From assembly GCA_902590625.1 (NCBI GenBank), contig CACIXL010000007.1, positions 1 through 42,965 on the forward strand: a stretch of DNA of 42,965 nt. The letters run 5' to 3'. The notes under the pieces are model-generated. The model was given only the letters and a program-made list of their open reading frames with translations, had not been told where the DNA came from and made no database searches. Each line of letters begins with the position of its first letter. The stretch's first letter is position 1. This stretch comes from an uncultured Pelagibacteraceae bacterium. Lineage in GTDB: Bacteria > Pseudomonadota > Alphaproteobacteria > Pelagibacterales > Pelagibacteraceae. The position numbers were made by a program, and so were the translations under genes. Of the stretch, positions 26,776-37,372 are shown piece after piece.

Positions 26776-28557
26776 ATGGCTAAAATGACAACAGAAGAAG
26801 CTTTTGTAAAAGTTTTACAGATGCATGGTATTGAGCACGCGTTTGGTATTATTGGTTCTGCATTTATGCCTATTTCAGATATCTTCCCAGATGCGGGAAT
26901 TACTTTTTGGGACGTGGCCCACGAGACTAACGGTGGTTTAATAGCTGATGGTTACACACGTGCTACTGGAAAAATGTCAATGGTTGTAGCACAAAACGGC
27001 CCAGGTATAACTGGTTTAGTAACACCAATAAAAACTGCTTACTGGAATCATACTCCACTTCTTTTAGTAACACCTCAAGCTGCAAACAAAACAATGGGTC
27101 AAGGTGGTTTTCAAGAAGTTGAACAAATGAACTTATTTAAAGATATGGTTTGCTATCAAGAAGAAGTTAGAGATCCATCTAGAATTGCAGAAGTTTTGAA
27201 TAGAGTTATCGAAAAAGCTATTAGAGGTTCAGCTCCAGCACAAATAAATGTACCAAGAGATTATTGGACACAAGTAATAGATATCGAATTACCACCAATC
27301 GTAAGATTGGAAAGACAAGCAGGCGGAGCAGCGGCGATAGAGGAAGCAGCAAAATTACTTTCTAACGCAAAGTTTCCTGTAATTTTATCAGGCGCAGGTG
27401 TAGTAATTGGTGGAGCAATTAAAGACTGCGTAAAGCTTGCCGAAAAATTAGATTCTCCAGTTTGTTCTGGCTATCAACATAATGATAGTTTTCCCGGAAG
27501 TCATCCGCTAGCAGTTGGTCCATTAGGTTATAACGGATCAAAAGCTGCAATGGAATTAATCGCTAAGGCGGATGTAGTTTTAGCTTTAGGCACAAGACTA
27601 AATCCTTTTTCAACTTTACCTGGTTATGGAATTGATTATTGGCCGAAGAATGCAAAAATTATTCAAGTTGATATGAATTCCGATCGAATAGGTTTAACAA
27701 AAAAAGTAACAGTTGGAATTTGTGGAGATGCTAAGTTAGTATCTCAACAATTACTGAGTAAATTATCTCCAAAAGCAGGTGATAATGACAGACAAAAGAG
27801 AAAAGATTTAATTCATCAAATAAAATCAGCTTGGCTACAAAAACTTTCTAGTTTAGATCATGAAGATGACGATCCAGGAACAGTTTGGAATAAAGAGGCA
27901 AGAGATAGAGATAAAGATCGAATGTCTCCAAGGCAAGCTTGGAGAGCAATTCAAGCTGGTATGCCTGAAGATGTAATTATTTCAAGTGATATTGGAAATA
28001 ACTGTGCGATAGGAAATGCATATCCAACTTTTGAAAAAGGAAGAAAATATTTAGCACCAGGCTTATTCGGTCCTTGCGGCTACGGTTTTCCATCTATTTT
28101 AGGTGCTAAAATTGGTTGTCCTGACACACCTGTAATTGGTTTCGCAGGTGATGGAGCATTTGGAATTAGTATGAATGAAATGAGTTCATGTGCACGTGAA
28201 GAATGGCCAGCTATTTCAATGGTTATATTTAGAAACTATCAATGGGGTGCAGAAAAAAGAAATACTACATTATGGTTTGATAATAATTTTATAGGTACAG
28301 AATTAGATCCAGAATTAAGTTATGCAAAAGTTGCTAACGCATGTGGTTTAAAAGGAGTTACAGTCAAAACAATGGAAGAAACCACAAAGGCTATTAAACA
28401 GTCATGTGAAGATCAAAAAAAAGGTATCACAACATTTATTGAAGTAATACTTAACCAAGAATTAGGTGAGCCGTTCAGAAGAGATGCTATGAAAAAACCG
28501 GTGAAAGTAGCTGGAATTAAAAAAGAAGACATGAGGCCTCAAAAAGGTTTAAACTAG
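26776..28557 (+). CDS. xsc: Sulfoacetaldehyde acetyltransferase
   Basis: ThDP-dependent; MTTEEAFVKVLQMHGIEHAFGIIGSAFMPISDIFPDAGITFWDVAHE is highly Xsc-like. Confidence 0.93.
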   Translation: MAKMTTEEAFVKVLQMHGIEHAFGIIGSAFMPISDIFPDAGITFWDVAHETNGGLIADGYTRATGKMSMVVAQNGPGITGLVTPIKTAYWNHTPLLLVTPQAANKTMGQGGFQEVEQMNLFKDMVCYQEEVRDPSRIAEVLNRVIEKAIRGSAPAQINVPRDYWTQVIDIELPPIVRLERQAGGAAAIEEAAKLLSNAKFPVILSGAGVVIGGAIKDCVKLAEKLDSPVCSGYQHNDSFPGSHPLAVGPLGYNGSKAAMELIAKADVVLALGTRLNPFSTLPGYGIDYWPKNAKIIQVDMNSDRIGLTKKVTVGICGDAKLVSQQLLSKLSPKAGDNDRQKRKDLIHQIKSAWLQKLSSLDHEDDDPGTVWNKEARDRDKDRMSPRQAWRAIQAGMPEDVIISSDIGNNCAIGNAYPTFEKGRKYLAPGLFGPCGYGFPSILGAKIGCPDTPVIGFAGDGAFGISMNEMSSCAREEWPAISMVIFRNYQWGAEKRNTTLWFDNNFIGTELDPELSYAKVANACGLKGVTVKTMEETTKAIKQSCEDQKKGITTFIEVILNQELGEPFRRDAMKKPVKVAGIKKEDMRPQKGLN

Positions 28558-28565
28558 TTTAATAA

Positions 28566-28946
28566 ATGAAATCTCAAAGTTCCAATAAAAGCTTTGGCTT
28601 ATTATTTTTTGTTGTTTTTTTAATACTTGGTTTATGGCCATTAAAAAATGGTGAGAGTCTTAATTTCTATTTTATCACAGCTTCTGTAGTTTTTTTATTT
28701 TTAGGATTATTAAATTCAAAACTTCTGTCTCCACTAAACAAATCGTGGATTAAATTAGGTGAAATATTAGGTATTATTATAGCACCGATTGTGATGGCTT
28801 TGGTATATTTTGCAATTCTAACACCAGTAAGTATTATTGTACGAGTTTTTGGCAAAGATTTATTGGGTTTAAAATTTTTAAAAGAAAAAGACACTTATTG
28901 GATTAAAAGAAAAAAAATCCTTGGTTCTATGAAAAAACAATTTTAG
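28566..28946 (+). CDS. SxtJ-like membrane protein
   Basis: Small TM protein ending ...KDTYWIKRKK; directly upstream of DUF5989 and carbamoyltransferase. Confidence 0.7.
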   Translation: MKSQSSNKSFGLLFFVVFLILGLWPLKNGESLNFYFITASVVFLFLGLLNSKLLSPLNKSWIKLGEILGIIIAPIVMALVYFAILTPVSIIVRVFGKDLLGLKFLKEKDTYWIKRKKILGSMKKQF

Positions 28947-29099
28947 ATGATCGAATTTATAAAAGAATTTTGGGAATTTTTAAGAGAAAGAAAAAAATAT
29001 TGGTTGCTACCAATAATAATCGTTTTGGCTTTATTTGGAATTTTAATTGTCCTTAGTCAAGGGTCTGCAGTAGCACCATTTATTTATACAATATTTTAG
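28947..29099 (+). CDS. DUF5989-like small membrane protein, 50 aa (not in ORF track)
   Basis: MIEFIKEFWEFLRERKKYWLLPIIIVLALFGILIVLSQGSAVAPFIYTIF*; starts directly after the SxtJ-like stop. Confidence 0.8.
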   Translation: MIEFIKEFWEFLRERKKYWLLPIIIVLALFGILIVLSQGSAVAPFIYTIF

Positions 29100-30934
29100 T
29101 GACTTCTATATTAGGAATATCAGCATTTTATCATGATAGCGCAGCAGCAATTATTATCGATGGAAATATAATTGCAGCAGCTCAAGAAGAAAGATTTTCA
29201 AGGAAGAAACATGACCCAAGATATCCATTTCATGCAGTACAATATGTACTAGAGGAGTCTAATTTAAGTCTAAATGAAGTCGATCACATTGTTTTTTTTG
29301 AAAAACCATTTTTAAAATTTGAAAGACTTTTAGAAACCTATATGGCATTTGCTCCAAGAGGTTTTAAATCATTTAGTTTATCTATGCCAATATGGCTTAG
29401 AGAAAAACTTTTTCAAAAAAAATATCTATTTGATAAGCTTAAAGAACATGACAAAAGTTTTAACGATATAACTAAAATCAAATTTTCAGAACACCATTAC
29501 AGTCATGCAGCAAGTGCATTTTTCCCTTCACCATTTGAAGAGGCTATTATTTTAACATTAGATGGTGTAGGTGAATGGGCAACAACTACTGTAGCAGTTG
29601 GAAAAAAAAATAAACTTGAGATTGTAAAAGAAATACATTTTCCTCATTCATTGGGATTATTATATTCAGCTTTTACTTATTACACAGGTTTTAAAGTAAA
29701 TAGCGGAGAATATAAATTAATGGGACTTGCTCCATACGGTAAACCTATTTTTAGAGACACTATATTAAACAAACTAATAGATTTAAAAGAAGACGGCTCT
29801 TTTAAACTTGATATGAATTATTTCAATTATGCTACGGGATTGACAATGACCAATAATAAATTTTCTAAAATTTTTGGACATCCAGTAAGAGACCCAAAAA
29901 AAGATTTATTAACTCAATTTCACATGGATATAGCTTCATCAATCCAAGCTGTAACCGAAGAAATAGTATTAAGAATAACAAAAAATATTTTATCAAAATA
30001 TAAAATAAAAAATCTTTGTTTAGCAGGAGGAGTAGCTCTGAATTGTGTTGCTAATGGAAAAATTCTTAAGGAAAAAATATTTGAGAATATTTGGATACAG
30101 CCTGCCGCAGGAGATGCTGGCGGATCTTTAGGCGCAGCTCTTGCTTACTGGCATCACGAATTAAAAAAACCAAGAGTCGAATTTAAAGATAAAATGAAAG
30201 GTTCTTACCTTGGCCCTAAGTTTGAAAATAATTTTATTGAAAAAAAACTTAAGTCACTAAAAGCAAATTATAAAAAGTATAATAGAGAAGAAATGATTTC
30301 TTTAATTGCAAAAGAACTTTCTAATGAAAAAACTGTAGGCTGGTTCCAGGGAAGAATGGAATTTGGTCCTAGAGCATTGGGTGGAAGGTCAATATTAGCA
30401 GACCCAAGATCAGAAAAAATGCAAAAAGAATTGAACTTAAAAATCAAGTTCAGGGAGAGTTTTAGACCATTTGCGCCATCCGTTCTTAGAGAAGATGTAA
30501 ATGAGTGGTTTGAATTAAATAATGAAAGTCCTTACATGTTATTAGTTTCAGAAGTTAAAAAAAATAAACAAATTAAGATGAATGCAGAAGATGAAAAATT
30601 ATTTGGTATAGATAAATTAAACGTCAAAAGATCTAGTGTTCCAGCAATAACTCACGTAGATTATTCAGCAAGAATTCAAACTGTGCACAAAGATACAAAT
30701 CCTAGGTATTACGACCTTATCACAGAGTTTAAGAAAAATACAAATTGTCCAGTTTTAGTAAACACTTCATTTAATGTTAGAGGAGAACCTATTGTTTGCT
30801 CAATTGATGATGCGTTTAATTGCTTTATGGGAACTAATTTAGATATTTTAGTGATAGAAGACTTTGTTTTATTTAAAAATCGCCAAGACAAGTCATTAAT
30901 TAAAGATTACAAAAATAAATTTGAATTAGATTAA
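29099..30934 (+). CDS. Carbamoyltransferase (NodU/CmcH family)
   Basis: ILGISAFYHDSAAAIIIDGNIIAAAQEERFSRKKHD; GEYKLMGLAPYG; QGRMEFGPRALGGRSILADPR; GTG start overlaps previous stop. Confidence 0.93.
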   Translation: MTSILGISAFYHDSAAAIIIDGNIIAAAQEERFSRKKHDPRYPFHAVQYVLEESNLSLNEVDHIVFFEKPFLKFERLLETYMAFAPRGFKSFSLSMPIWLREKLFQKKYLFDKLKEHDKSFNDITKIKFSEHHYSHAASAFFPSPFEEAIILTLDGVGEWATTTVAVGKKNKLEIVKEIHFPHSLGLLYSAFTYYTGFKVNSGEYKLMGLAPYGKPIFRDTILNKLIDLKEDGSFKLDMNYFNYATGLTMTNNKFSKIFGHPVRDPKKDLLTQFHMDIASSIQAVTEEIVLRITKNILSKYKIKNLCLAGGVALNCVANGKILKEKIFENIWIQPAAGDAGGSLGAALAYWHHELKKPRVEFKDKMKGSYLGPKFENNFIEKKLKSLKANYKKYNREEMISLIAKELSNEKTVGWFQGRMEFGPRALGGRSILADPRSEKMQKELNLKIKFRESFRPFAPSVLREDVNEWFELNNESPYMLLVSEVKKNKQIKMNAEDEKLFGIDKLNVKRSSVPAITHVDYSARIQTVHKDTNPRYYDLITEFKKNTNCPVLVNTSFNVRGEPIVCSIDDAFNCFMGTNLDILVIEDFVLFKNRQDKSLIKDYKNKFELD

Positions 30935-31722
30935 TTTAAAATTGAAGCAGGATCTAATTTAACATCAAACCAATTAAGCCTAATGTCTAAATGTGGTCCA
31001 GTAGCTCTTCCACTTTGTCCTAAGGTTCCAACAATTTGACCTTTTTTAATTTTCTGTCCAACTTTGACATTTATATCTTTCATGTGCATATACAAAGTAC
31101 TTATTCCATGACCATGATCAAAAATTATTGTACCTCCTGTAAAATACATATCATTCTCTGATAAAGTAACCTCTCCATCCATCATTGCTTTTACTGGTGT
31201 ACCCTCTGGTGCATGAAAGTCTATTCCATAATGAGGTCTTCTAGGCTTACCATTTAAAATCCTTTGGCTGCCATAAACGCCTGTAATTATGTATTTATCT
31301 ATTGGGTAGATAAATTTATCTTTAAAAAAATCATAAGTAGTATCTATTGATCTAGCTTTACCAATTAATACATTATCTTTTTTAATTCTCTCGTATACTT
31401 CAGGTGGTGGAGTAACTTGCTTTGGAGGTAAACCATCAATTCTTTGAATTTTATACTCTCTTTTAAATACTTTCTTTTCAATTTTTTTTGTTTTCCCATC
31501 TGTTTTTATTATGATTAGTACATTATTTTTTCTGTCTCTATCTAAACCAAAAGCAAAATAACCGTCTTTAGAAACTCGAATGTTCCTATCATCAACTTTT
31601 ACTTTTGAACTTGGATTTGTTTTTCCTAAAATAAAAGCTCCTTGCTCAAACTTCCCTAAAAATTCAACAGCGCTTAGATGTTGAAATTTTAGTATAAAAA
31701 ATAATATTAAGAAAATTCTCAT
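30931..31722 (-). CDS. M23-family metallopeptidase
   Basis: Signal peptide; RPHYGIDFHAPEGTPVKAMMDGEVTLS, ISTLYMHM, GRATGPHLDIRL. Confidence 0.92.
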   Translation of the reverse strand: MRIFLILFFILKFQHLSAVEFLGKFEQGAFILGKTNPSSKVKVDDRNIRVSKDGYFAFGLDRDRKNNVLIIIKTDGKTKKIEKKVFKREYKIQRIDGLPPKQVTPPPEVYERIKKDNVLIGKARSIDTTYDFFKDKFIYPIDKYIITGVYGSQRILNGKPRRPHYGIDFHAPEGTPVKAMMDGEVTLSENDMYFTGGTIIFDHGHGISTLYMHMKDINVKVGQKIKKGQIVGTLGQSGRATGPHLDIRLNWFDVKLDPASILN

Positions 31723-32483
31723 TTAGCTGTCCAACCACCATCTATTATAATTGATGAACCAGTAATCATACTAGCAGCTTCAGAAGCTAGAAATGTTATT
31801 GAAGTTGCTACGTCGCTTACAGTTACTACTTTATTAATTGGAGTATTTTCTTTGACATATTTATTGTAATTTTTGTCTGCAAAATATTTTTTAGTTCGAG
31901 GAGTTAAGACAATGTTAGGACAAACGCTGTTAACTCTTATATTATATTTAGCTAGATCTAAAGCCATACCTTTTGTTAAACCCTCAACTCCAAATTTCGT
32001 CATGCTATAAACAGTTCTTTTTTGTCCTGCTACTAAGCCAAAAATAGATGAAACATTAATTATCGAACCACTTTTTCTTTTTAATTTTATAATTTGATTG
32101 GCACAAAGTTGAGCCACATTAAAAACTGCTTTAGTATTCACATTTAATAAAGTTTCCATTGAAGATTTTTTTACATTTAAAAAAGGCTCTGGAATATTAG
32201 TGCCAGCATTATTAACTAAAATATCTAATTTCTTAAGTTTAGTTACAAAAGACTTCATTCGATCGTAATTATTCACATCACAATTAAACGACATGAAATT
32301 TACTTTAAACTTCTTAATCTCTTTTTTTAAAGTATTGAGTTCTAATTGATTTCTTCCAATTGCAATAACGTTCCCTCCAGCTTCAGCAATCGCTAAAGCT
32401 GCACCTCTACCTAAGCCTTTTGTTGCCCCGGTAATTAAAGCTGTTTTACCTTTTAAATTTATGTCTTTGAGAAAAATTCCCAT
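31719..32483 (-). CDS. SDR-family oxidoreductase
   Basis: TGATKGLGRGAA, LVNNAG, YSMTKFGVEGLTKGMA. Confidence 0.92.
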   Translation of the reverse strand: MGIFLKDINLKGKTALITGATKGLGRGAALAIAEAGGNVIAIGRNQLELNTLKKEIKKFKVNFMSFNCDVNNYDRMKSFVTKLKKLDILVNNAGTNIPEPFLNVKKSSMETLLNVNTKAVFNVAQLCANQIIKLKRKSGSIINVSSIFGLVAGQKRTVYSMTKFGVEGLTKGMALDLAKYNIRVNSVCPNIVLTPRTKKYFADKNYNKYVKENTPINKVVTVSDVATSITFLASEAASMITGSSIIIDGGWTAK

Positions 32484-33247
32484 TATTGTGCTGTCCAGCC
32501 TCCATCAACTAATAAAGATGTTCCTGTAATCATTTCAGATGAGTCAGCAGCTAAAAATGCTACAGCAGTTGCAACATCACTTTCTTTTGCAACTCTCCCT
32601 AATGGAATATTTTTAAGCATCTTATTTTTGAATTTCTTATTTTTAAAAAACTTTTTAACCATTGGTGTTTCAACAAATGTAGGACAAATAGTATTAACTC
32701 TTATATTGTAAGGAGCTAATTCGCATGCCATACCTCTAGAAAGCCCCTCTACTCCAAATTTATTCATGTTGTAAACGTTACGTCCCTCACAACCTACTCT
32801 GCCTAATTGAGACGACATATGAATAATAGATCCCCCAATTTTTTTTCTATTTTTCGCTTTTACCATTTTTTGAGAACATAATTGCGCAACGTTAAATGCA
32901 GCTTTCATATTAAGATTAGTTAAGTATTCCATATTTTCCTGACTTACTTTTGTAAAATGTTGGGGCCTATTATTTCCAGCGTTATTTACTAAAATATCTA
33001 ATCGACTAATTTTTCTTAAAACTTTTTTTAAATCATCTAAATTTGTTACATCACAAACAAATAATTGACTTGAGCCTTTAGTTCTTTTAATTATTTTGTT
33101 TACTTTAACAAGGTCAGATTTTGTTCTACTTAATATAACTACTTTTGCACCTGCTTCAGCTAAAGCAATAGCACAAGCTTTTCCAAGACCTTTACCAGCT
33201 CCTGTGACGAGCGCTGTTTTATTTTTAAGATTAATTTTTTTAAGCAT
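32483..33247 (-). CDS. SDR-family oxidoreductase, tandem paralogue
   Basis: TGAGKGLGKACA, LVNNAG, YNMNKFGVEGLSRGMA; same length as neighbour. Confidence 0.92.
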   Translation of the reverse strand: MLKKINLKNKTALVTGAGKGLGKACAIALAEAGAKVVILSRTKSDLVKVNKIIKRTKGSSQLFVCDVTNLDDLKKVLRKISRLDILVNNAGNNRPQHFTKVSQENMEYLTNLNMKAAFNVAQLCSQKMVKAKNRKKIGGSIIHMSSQLGRVGCEGRNVYNMNKFGVEGLSRGMACELAPYNIRVNTICPTFVETPMVKKFFKNKKFKNKMLKNIPLGRVAKESDVATAVAFLAADSSEMITGTSLLVDGGWTAQ

Positions 33248-33840
33248 TAAAGTATTAAAGTATTAATATCTGTATATATTAATTCAACAGCTACTATTAA
33301 AATTGCCAACAAACCTACCCAAGCAATCCATTTATATTTCTTAATCCAACTCGAAATCAGATTTGCCGCAACAGCCATTAATATTATTGACAGAACTAAT
33401 CCAAAAATTAATAGGTGATAATGATGACCAGCAGCTCCTGCAACACCGAGAACATTATCTAAACTCATAGTAAAGTCTGCTAAAAGCACAGTCCAAATTG
33501 CTTTAAGAAAACTTGAATTATCAACTTTTATATCCTCCTCTTTTGATGCTCCTTTAATTACATCAACGTACAATTTATAGACAATGTATAATAATAAAAT
33601 TCCTCCAATAAGTCTTAGACCTGTAATTTGCAATAAGTAAGCTGTTAGAAGAGTTAAAATTATTCTTAAAATTACAGCTCCTCCTATTCCCCAAAAAATA
33701 ACTTTTTTTCTTTGATCAGGTGGAAATTTTGAAGCCACCATTCCTATAATAATTGCATTGTCACCTGCTAAGACAAGATCGATAAAAATGATTTGTGTTA
33801 ATATTGTTATTTGTTCAGGAGTAAGTAGTTCTGCAAACAT
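33247..33840 (-). CDS. TerC-family membrane protein
   Basis: IIFIDLVLAGDNAIIIGMVASKFPP, LADFTMSLDNVLGVAGAA. Confidence 0.9.
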   Translation of the reverse strand: MFAELLTPEQITILTQIIFIDLVLAGDNAIIIGMVASKFPPDQRKKVIFWGIGGAVILRIILTLLTAYLLQITGLRLIGGILLLYIVYKLYVDVIKGASKEEDIKVDNSSFLKAIWTVLLADFTMSLDNVLGVAGAAGHHYHLLIFGLVLSIILMAVAANLISSWIKKYKWIAWVGLLAILIVAVELIYTDINTLIL

Positions 33841-33842
33841 GA

Positions 33843-35450
33843 TTACTTATTAAGTATCATGTCAGATGCTTTTTCTGCAATCATTATTGTAGGAGCATTA
33901 GTATTACCTGAGGTTATATTGGGCATAATAGATGCGTCCACAACTCTTAAATTTTGAATTCCATGTGCTTGCAATTTATCATTAACAACAGCTTCCTCTC
34001 CTTTACCCATTTTACATGTCCCAACAGGGTGAAAGATTGTTTGAGCGTGATTACTTGCGGCTTTGACTAATTCCTCATCATCGGTGATATGTGAGCCAGG
34101 TCTATATTCTTCTGGTTCATATTTTTTGAAAGTTTTAGTGTTAAGCATAATATTTCTTACAATTTTCAAAGCTTTTGCTGCTACATCTCTATCGTCTTGA
34201 GTAGATAAGTAATTCATTTTTATTTTAGGATTATCTCTACTGTCATTACTTGCTATATTAATTTCCCCTCTGCTTGATGGTCTCACATTAGCAATAGTTG
34301 GAGTTATTCCGTCAAAGTCATGCATTTTAGTTGCACCAAGAATATCCGTACTTATCGGTTGAACGTGAAACTGTAAATTTGGTGTCGCTCTTGAAGGATC
34401 ACTTTTAACAAAACCACATACTTGACTGGCACCCATTGTCATTGGACCACTTTGTTTAAAAATATACTCCAATCCAATAAAAAAATTTCCAATCAAACTA
34501 TTAATTTTACTATTTAAAGATTTTAAATTCTTCACTTTATATACCGGTCTAAACATTAAATGATCTTGTAAGTTTTTTCCTACACCCTTAAGTTCGTGAA
34601 TAGTTTCTATGCCATGTTTGTTCAATTTTTCTGAGTCTCCAATTCCTGAAACTTGCAAAATGTGCGGTGAACCAATTGATCCAGCGGATAAAATTACTTC
34701 TCTATTTGCTTTAACTGTAACTACTTTTTCTTTTTGATAATAACTTACACCAGTTGCTTTTTTTCCTTCAAAATTTATTTTTTGAACATGAGCTTTAGTG
34801 ACAATTTTCAAATTTGATCTACTTTTAACAGGATTTAAATATCCTTTAGCCGCACTACAACGTAACTTTAATAATTTATTTCGGCTTGTAGTAAATTGAA
34901 AATAACCGATACCAAAATTATCTCCTGTATTAAAATCTTCTGTTCTAGGAATTCCTGTTTCTTCAGCAGCATTTTGAAATTCTTCTAACATGTCTAAATT
35001 TATTTTCTTATTCGAAACAGTAATTGGACCTTTGTCATTATGAAATTCATTAGGACCGAGTTCGTTATTTTCTGACTTTAAAAAATAAGGGAAAACATCA
35101 TCCCAACCCCAGCCAGCGTTACCTTGTTGTCTCCAATTATCATAATCATTACTTTGGCCTCTAATCCAAAGAAGTCCATTAATGGATGAACTTCCCCCTA
35201 AAGTTTTTCCTCTTGGATATCTAATTGATCTATTGTTCATGGTTTCATCTTTTTCGGTGTGAAAACACCAATCGACTTTTGGATTATGCATTGTTTTAAA
35301 ATATCCAACAGGAATGTGGATCCATGGATAAGTATCTTTACCTCCTGCTTCTAACAGAAGAACTTTGTTATTTGGATTAGCACTTAGTCTGTTTGCAAGC
35401 ACACAGCCAGCTGATCCTGCTCCAATAATTACAAAATCAAATTCATCCAT
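33843..35450 (-). CDS. GMC-family FAD oxidoreductase (choline dehydrogenase-like)
   Basis: [50 protein letters not shown]. Confidence 0.92.
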   Translation of the reverse strand: MDEFDFVIIGAGSAGCVLANRLSANPNNKVLLLEAGGKDTYPWIHIPVGYFKTMHNPKVDWCFHTEKDETMNNRSIRYPRGKTLGGSSSINGLLWIRGQSNDYDNWRQQGNAGWGWDDVFPYFLKSENNELGPNEFHNDKGPITVSNKKINLDMLEEFQNAAEETGIPRTEDFNTGDNFGIGYFQFTTSRNKLLKLRCSAAKGYLNPVKSRSNLKIVTKAHVQKINFEGKKATGVSYYQKEKVVTVKANREVILSAGSIGSPHILQVSGIGDSEKLNKHGIETIHELKGVGKNLQDHLMFRPVYKVKNLKSLNSKINSLIGNFFIGLEYIFKQSGPMTMGASQVCGFVKSDPSRATPNLQFHVQPISTDILGATKMHDFDGITPTIANVRPSSRGEINIASNDSRDNPKIKMNYLSTQDDRDVAAKALKIVRNIMLNTKTFKKYEPEEYRPGSHITDDEELVKAASNHAQTIFHPVGTCKMGKGEEAVVNDKLQAHGIQNLRVVDASIMPNITSGNTNAPTIMIAEKASDMILNK

Positions 35451-35591
35451 GATTAGAATTTAACTTATACTTGAGAAAACTCATACATGCTAATGTGACT
35501 AATTCAACTCTAGGTTTAGCTACTTTGGTTTGACTCTAATTTTTATAAGAGGTTTAATTCTGTTTTTTATTAATAAAAAACGGGGGAAATA

Positions 35592-36686
35592 ATGAAAAAA
35601 TTATTATCTGTAGTTTTTGGTTTAGCTGTTCTTGTAGGATTCTCTATGAATTCAGCAAATGCAAAAACTTTGAAATGTCAGACCGTTCTTAACACTAAAG
35701 CTGATGAAGTGAAAATGTTGAAGGACTTTACTGACACTGTAACAGAGCTTACTGATGGATCTTTAAAGTTTGAGATTTTACCAGCAGGTGCTGTTGTAGG
35801 AGTAAAAGAGACTTTAGATGCGGTTGATAAAGGATTAATTGATTGTGGTTTTGCATGGACACACTATTGGTCTGGAGATCATCCAGCTGCCATGTTATTC
35901 GGTTCGCCAGTAGCAGGTGGTGGAGTAGGTATAGATAACTTAGCGTTTTTATCTTGGTTCCAATATGGTGGTGGTAAAAAATTATACGACCAACTTTGGA
36001 AAGAAATGGGTAGAGACATTAAAGGATTTATGCTTCAACCAGTTGGCCCAGAAGCTTTAGGTTGGTTTCCAAAACCAATAAAAGATATGGCTGATTTTAG
36101 AAAATATAAATTCAGAACACCTCCAGGAATTCCTGGTCAAACATATAAAGATATCGGTATTGCATCTGTAGCAATGGGTGGTGGAGATATTCTTCCAGCA
36201 TTACAAGCAGGTACTATCGATGCAGCAGAATGGTGTTGTCCAAAACCAGATTTAACATTTGGTTTCCAAAAAGTATTGAAACACTATTACCTACAAGGTT
36301 TACACCAAGTAGTAGTAAATGCTGACTTTTATATTACTGGAAAAACTTACAAAGCAATGACTAAGCACGAGAAAAAATCTCTTGAAGTAGCTGCAAACGC
36401 TTCATTAGCTAAGTCTCTAAGCTACAGAATCTATGAAAATGGAAAAGCTTTAAGAGAGTTAACTACTAAGCACGGAGTAATTTTAGAAGATACTCCAACA
36501 GACTACTTTAAAGAATATATGGCAGCAGCAAAGAAAACATTGAACGAAAACGCAGCAAAAAATAAATTTTTTGCTAAAGTTTACAATTCAATGAAAGAAT
36601 TTGCTGATATTGCTGTACCATTCTGGAGCGGTGCTCAAATGTCAAATGCTAAGCTAGGAATGGCTCACGCGGCGACATTAAAGTAA
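35592..36686 (+). CDS. TRAP transporter substrate-binding protein (DctP family)
   Basis: Signal peptide; KFRTPPGIPGQTYKDIGIASVAMGGGDILPALQAGTIDAAEW. Confidence 0.93.
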   Translation: MKKLLSVVFGLAVLVGFSMNSANAKTLKCQTVLNTKADEVKMLKDFTDTVTELTDGSLKFEILPAGAVVGVKETLDAVDKGLIDCGFAWTHYWSGDHPAAMLFGSPVAGGGVGIDNLAFLSWFQYGGGKKLYDQLWKEMGRDIKGFMLQPVGPEALGWFPKPIKDMADFRKYKFRTPPGIPGQTYKDIGIASVAMGGGDILPALQAGTIDAAEWCCPKPDLTFGFQKVLKHYYLQGLHQVVVNADFYITGKTYKAMTKHEKKSLEVAANASLAKSLSYRIYENGKALRELTTKHGVILEDTPTDYFKEYMAAAKKTLNENAAKNKFFAKVYNSMKEFADIAVPFWSGAQMSNAKLGMAHAATLK

Positions 36687-36709
36687 TAAGCAAAAACTTT
36701 AAAAATATT

Positions 36710-36743
36710 TTAGAGCGGACTTAACAGTCCGCTCTAATTTTTT
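36710..36743 (+). terminator. Intrinsic terminator/attenuator hairpin between TRAP SBP and membrane subunits
   Basis: TTAGAGCGGACT-TAAC-AGTCCGCTCTAA followed by TTTTTT; 12-bp perfect stem. Confidence 0.85.
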
Positions 36744-36754
36744 AGGATGAGATT

Positions 36755-37372
36755 ATGAATGACAAGCCACCAAAAATAGACATTTCAGATGAAATGATTG
36801 CCGAAAGACGCGGCGGTTCAGGCAAAATGCCTGATGATATGCCAGTATGGATGGCAAACACTATTACTTCAATAGATAAATTCAGCAAACGTGTAGGTAA
36901 TGTGGTTTGTTGGATCCTTGTCCCTTTAATTTTTGCAATGACTTATGAAGTTATTATGAGAAAATTATTTTTAGCTCCAACAATTTGGGCCTACGATATG
37001 AGTAGATTTTTATATGGGGCTCTATTTATGCTAGGAGCAGGCTACGCTCTCTCCAAAGGAGTTCACATTAGAGCAGATTTTTTATACAGAAATTTTAAAA
37101 CTAAAAATCAAGGTCTTGTAGATTTTTGGTTATATATTTTATTTTATTTTCCAGGATTAATAGTCTTTCTTTACATGACTATTGGATATGTCGAAGAGTC
37201 AATTCGAAGAGGGGAAAGGGGAATGGATACAACTTGGATGCCATTTATGTGGCCTATAAAATCATGTTTATTGATAGGTATAATATTTCTTTTAGTTCAA
37301 GGCGTATCAGAATTACTTAAAAGTTTTTGGGCTGCTAAAAAAGGTGAGTGGCCTGGAGAAGAGAAAAAATGA
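36755..37372 (+). CDS. TRAP transporter small permease (DctQ family)
   Basis: Four-TM small subunit between DctP and DctM homologues. Confidence 0.88.
   Translation: MNDKPPKIDISDEMIAERRGGSGKMPDDMPVWMANTITSIDKFSKRVGNVVCWILVPLIFAMTYEVIMRKLFLAPTIWAYDMSRFLYGALFMLGAGYALSKGVHIRADFLYRNFKTKNQGLVDFWLYILFYFPGLIVFLYMTIGYVEESIRRGERGMDTTWMPFMWPIKSCLLIGIIFLLVQGVSELLKSFWAAKKGEWPGEEKK

Noticed and set aside
37126-37320. Plus-strand ORF of 64 aa inside dctQ
   Set aside because: Alternate frame within the TRAP small permease gene.
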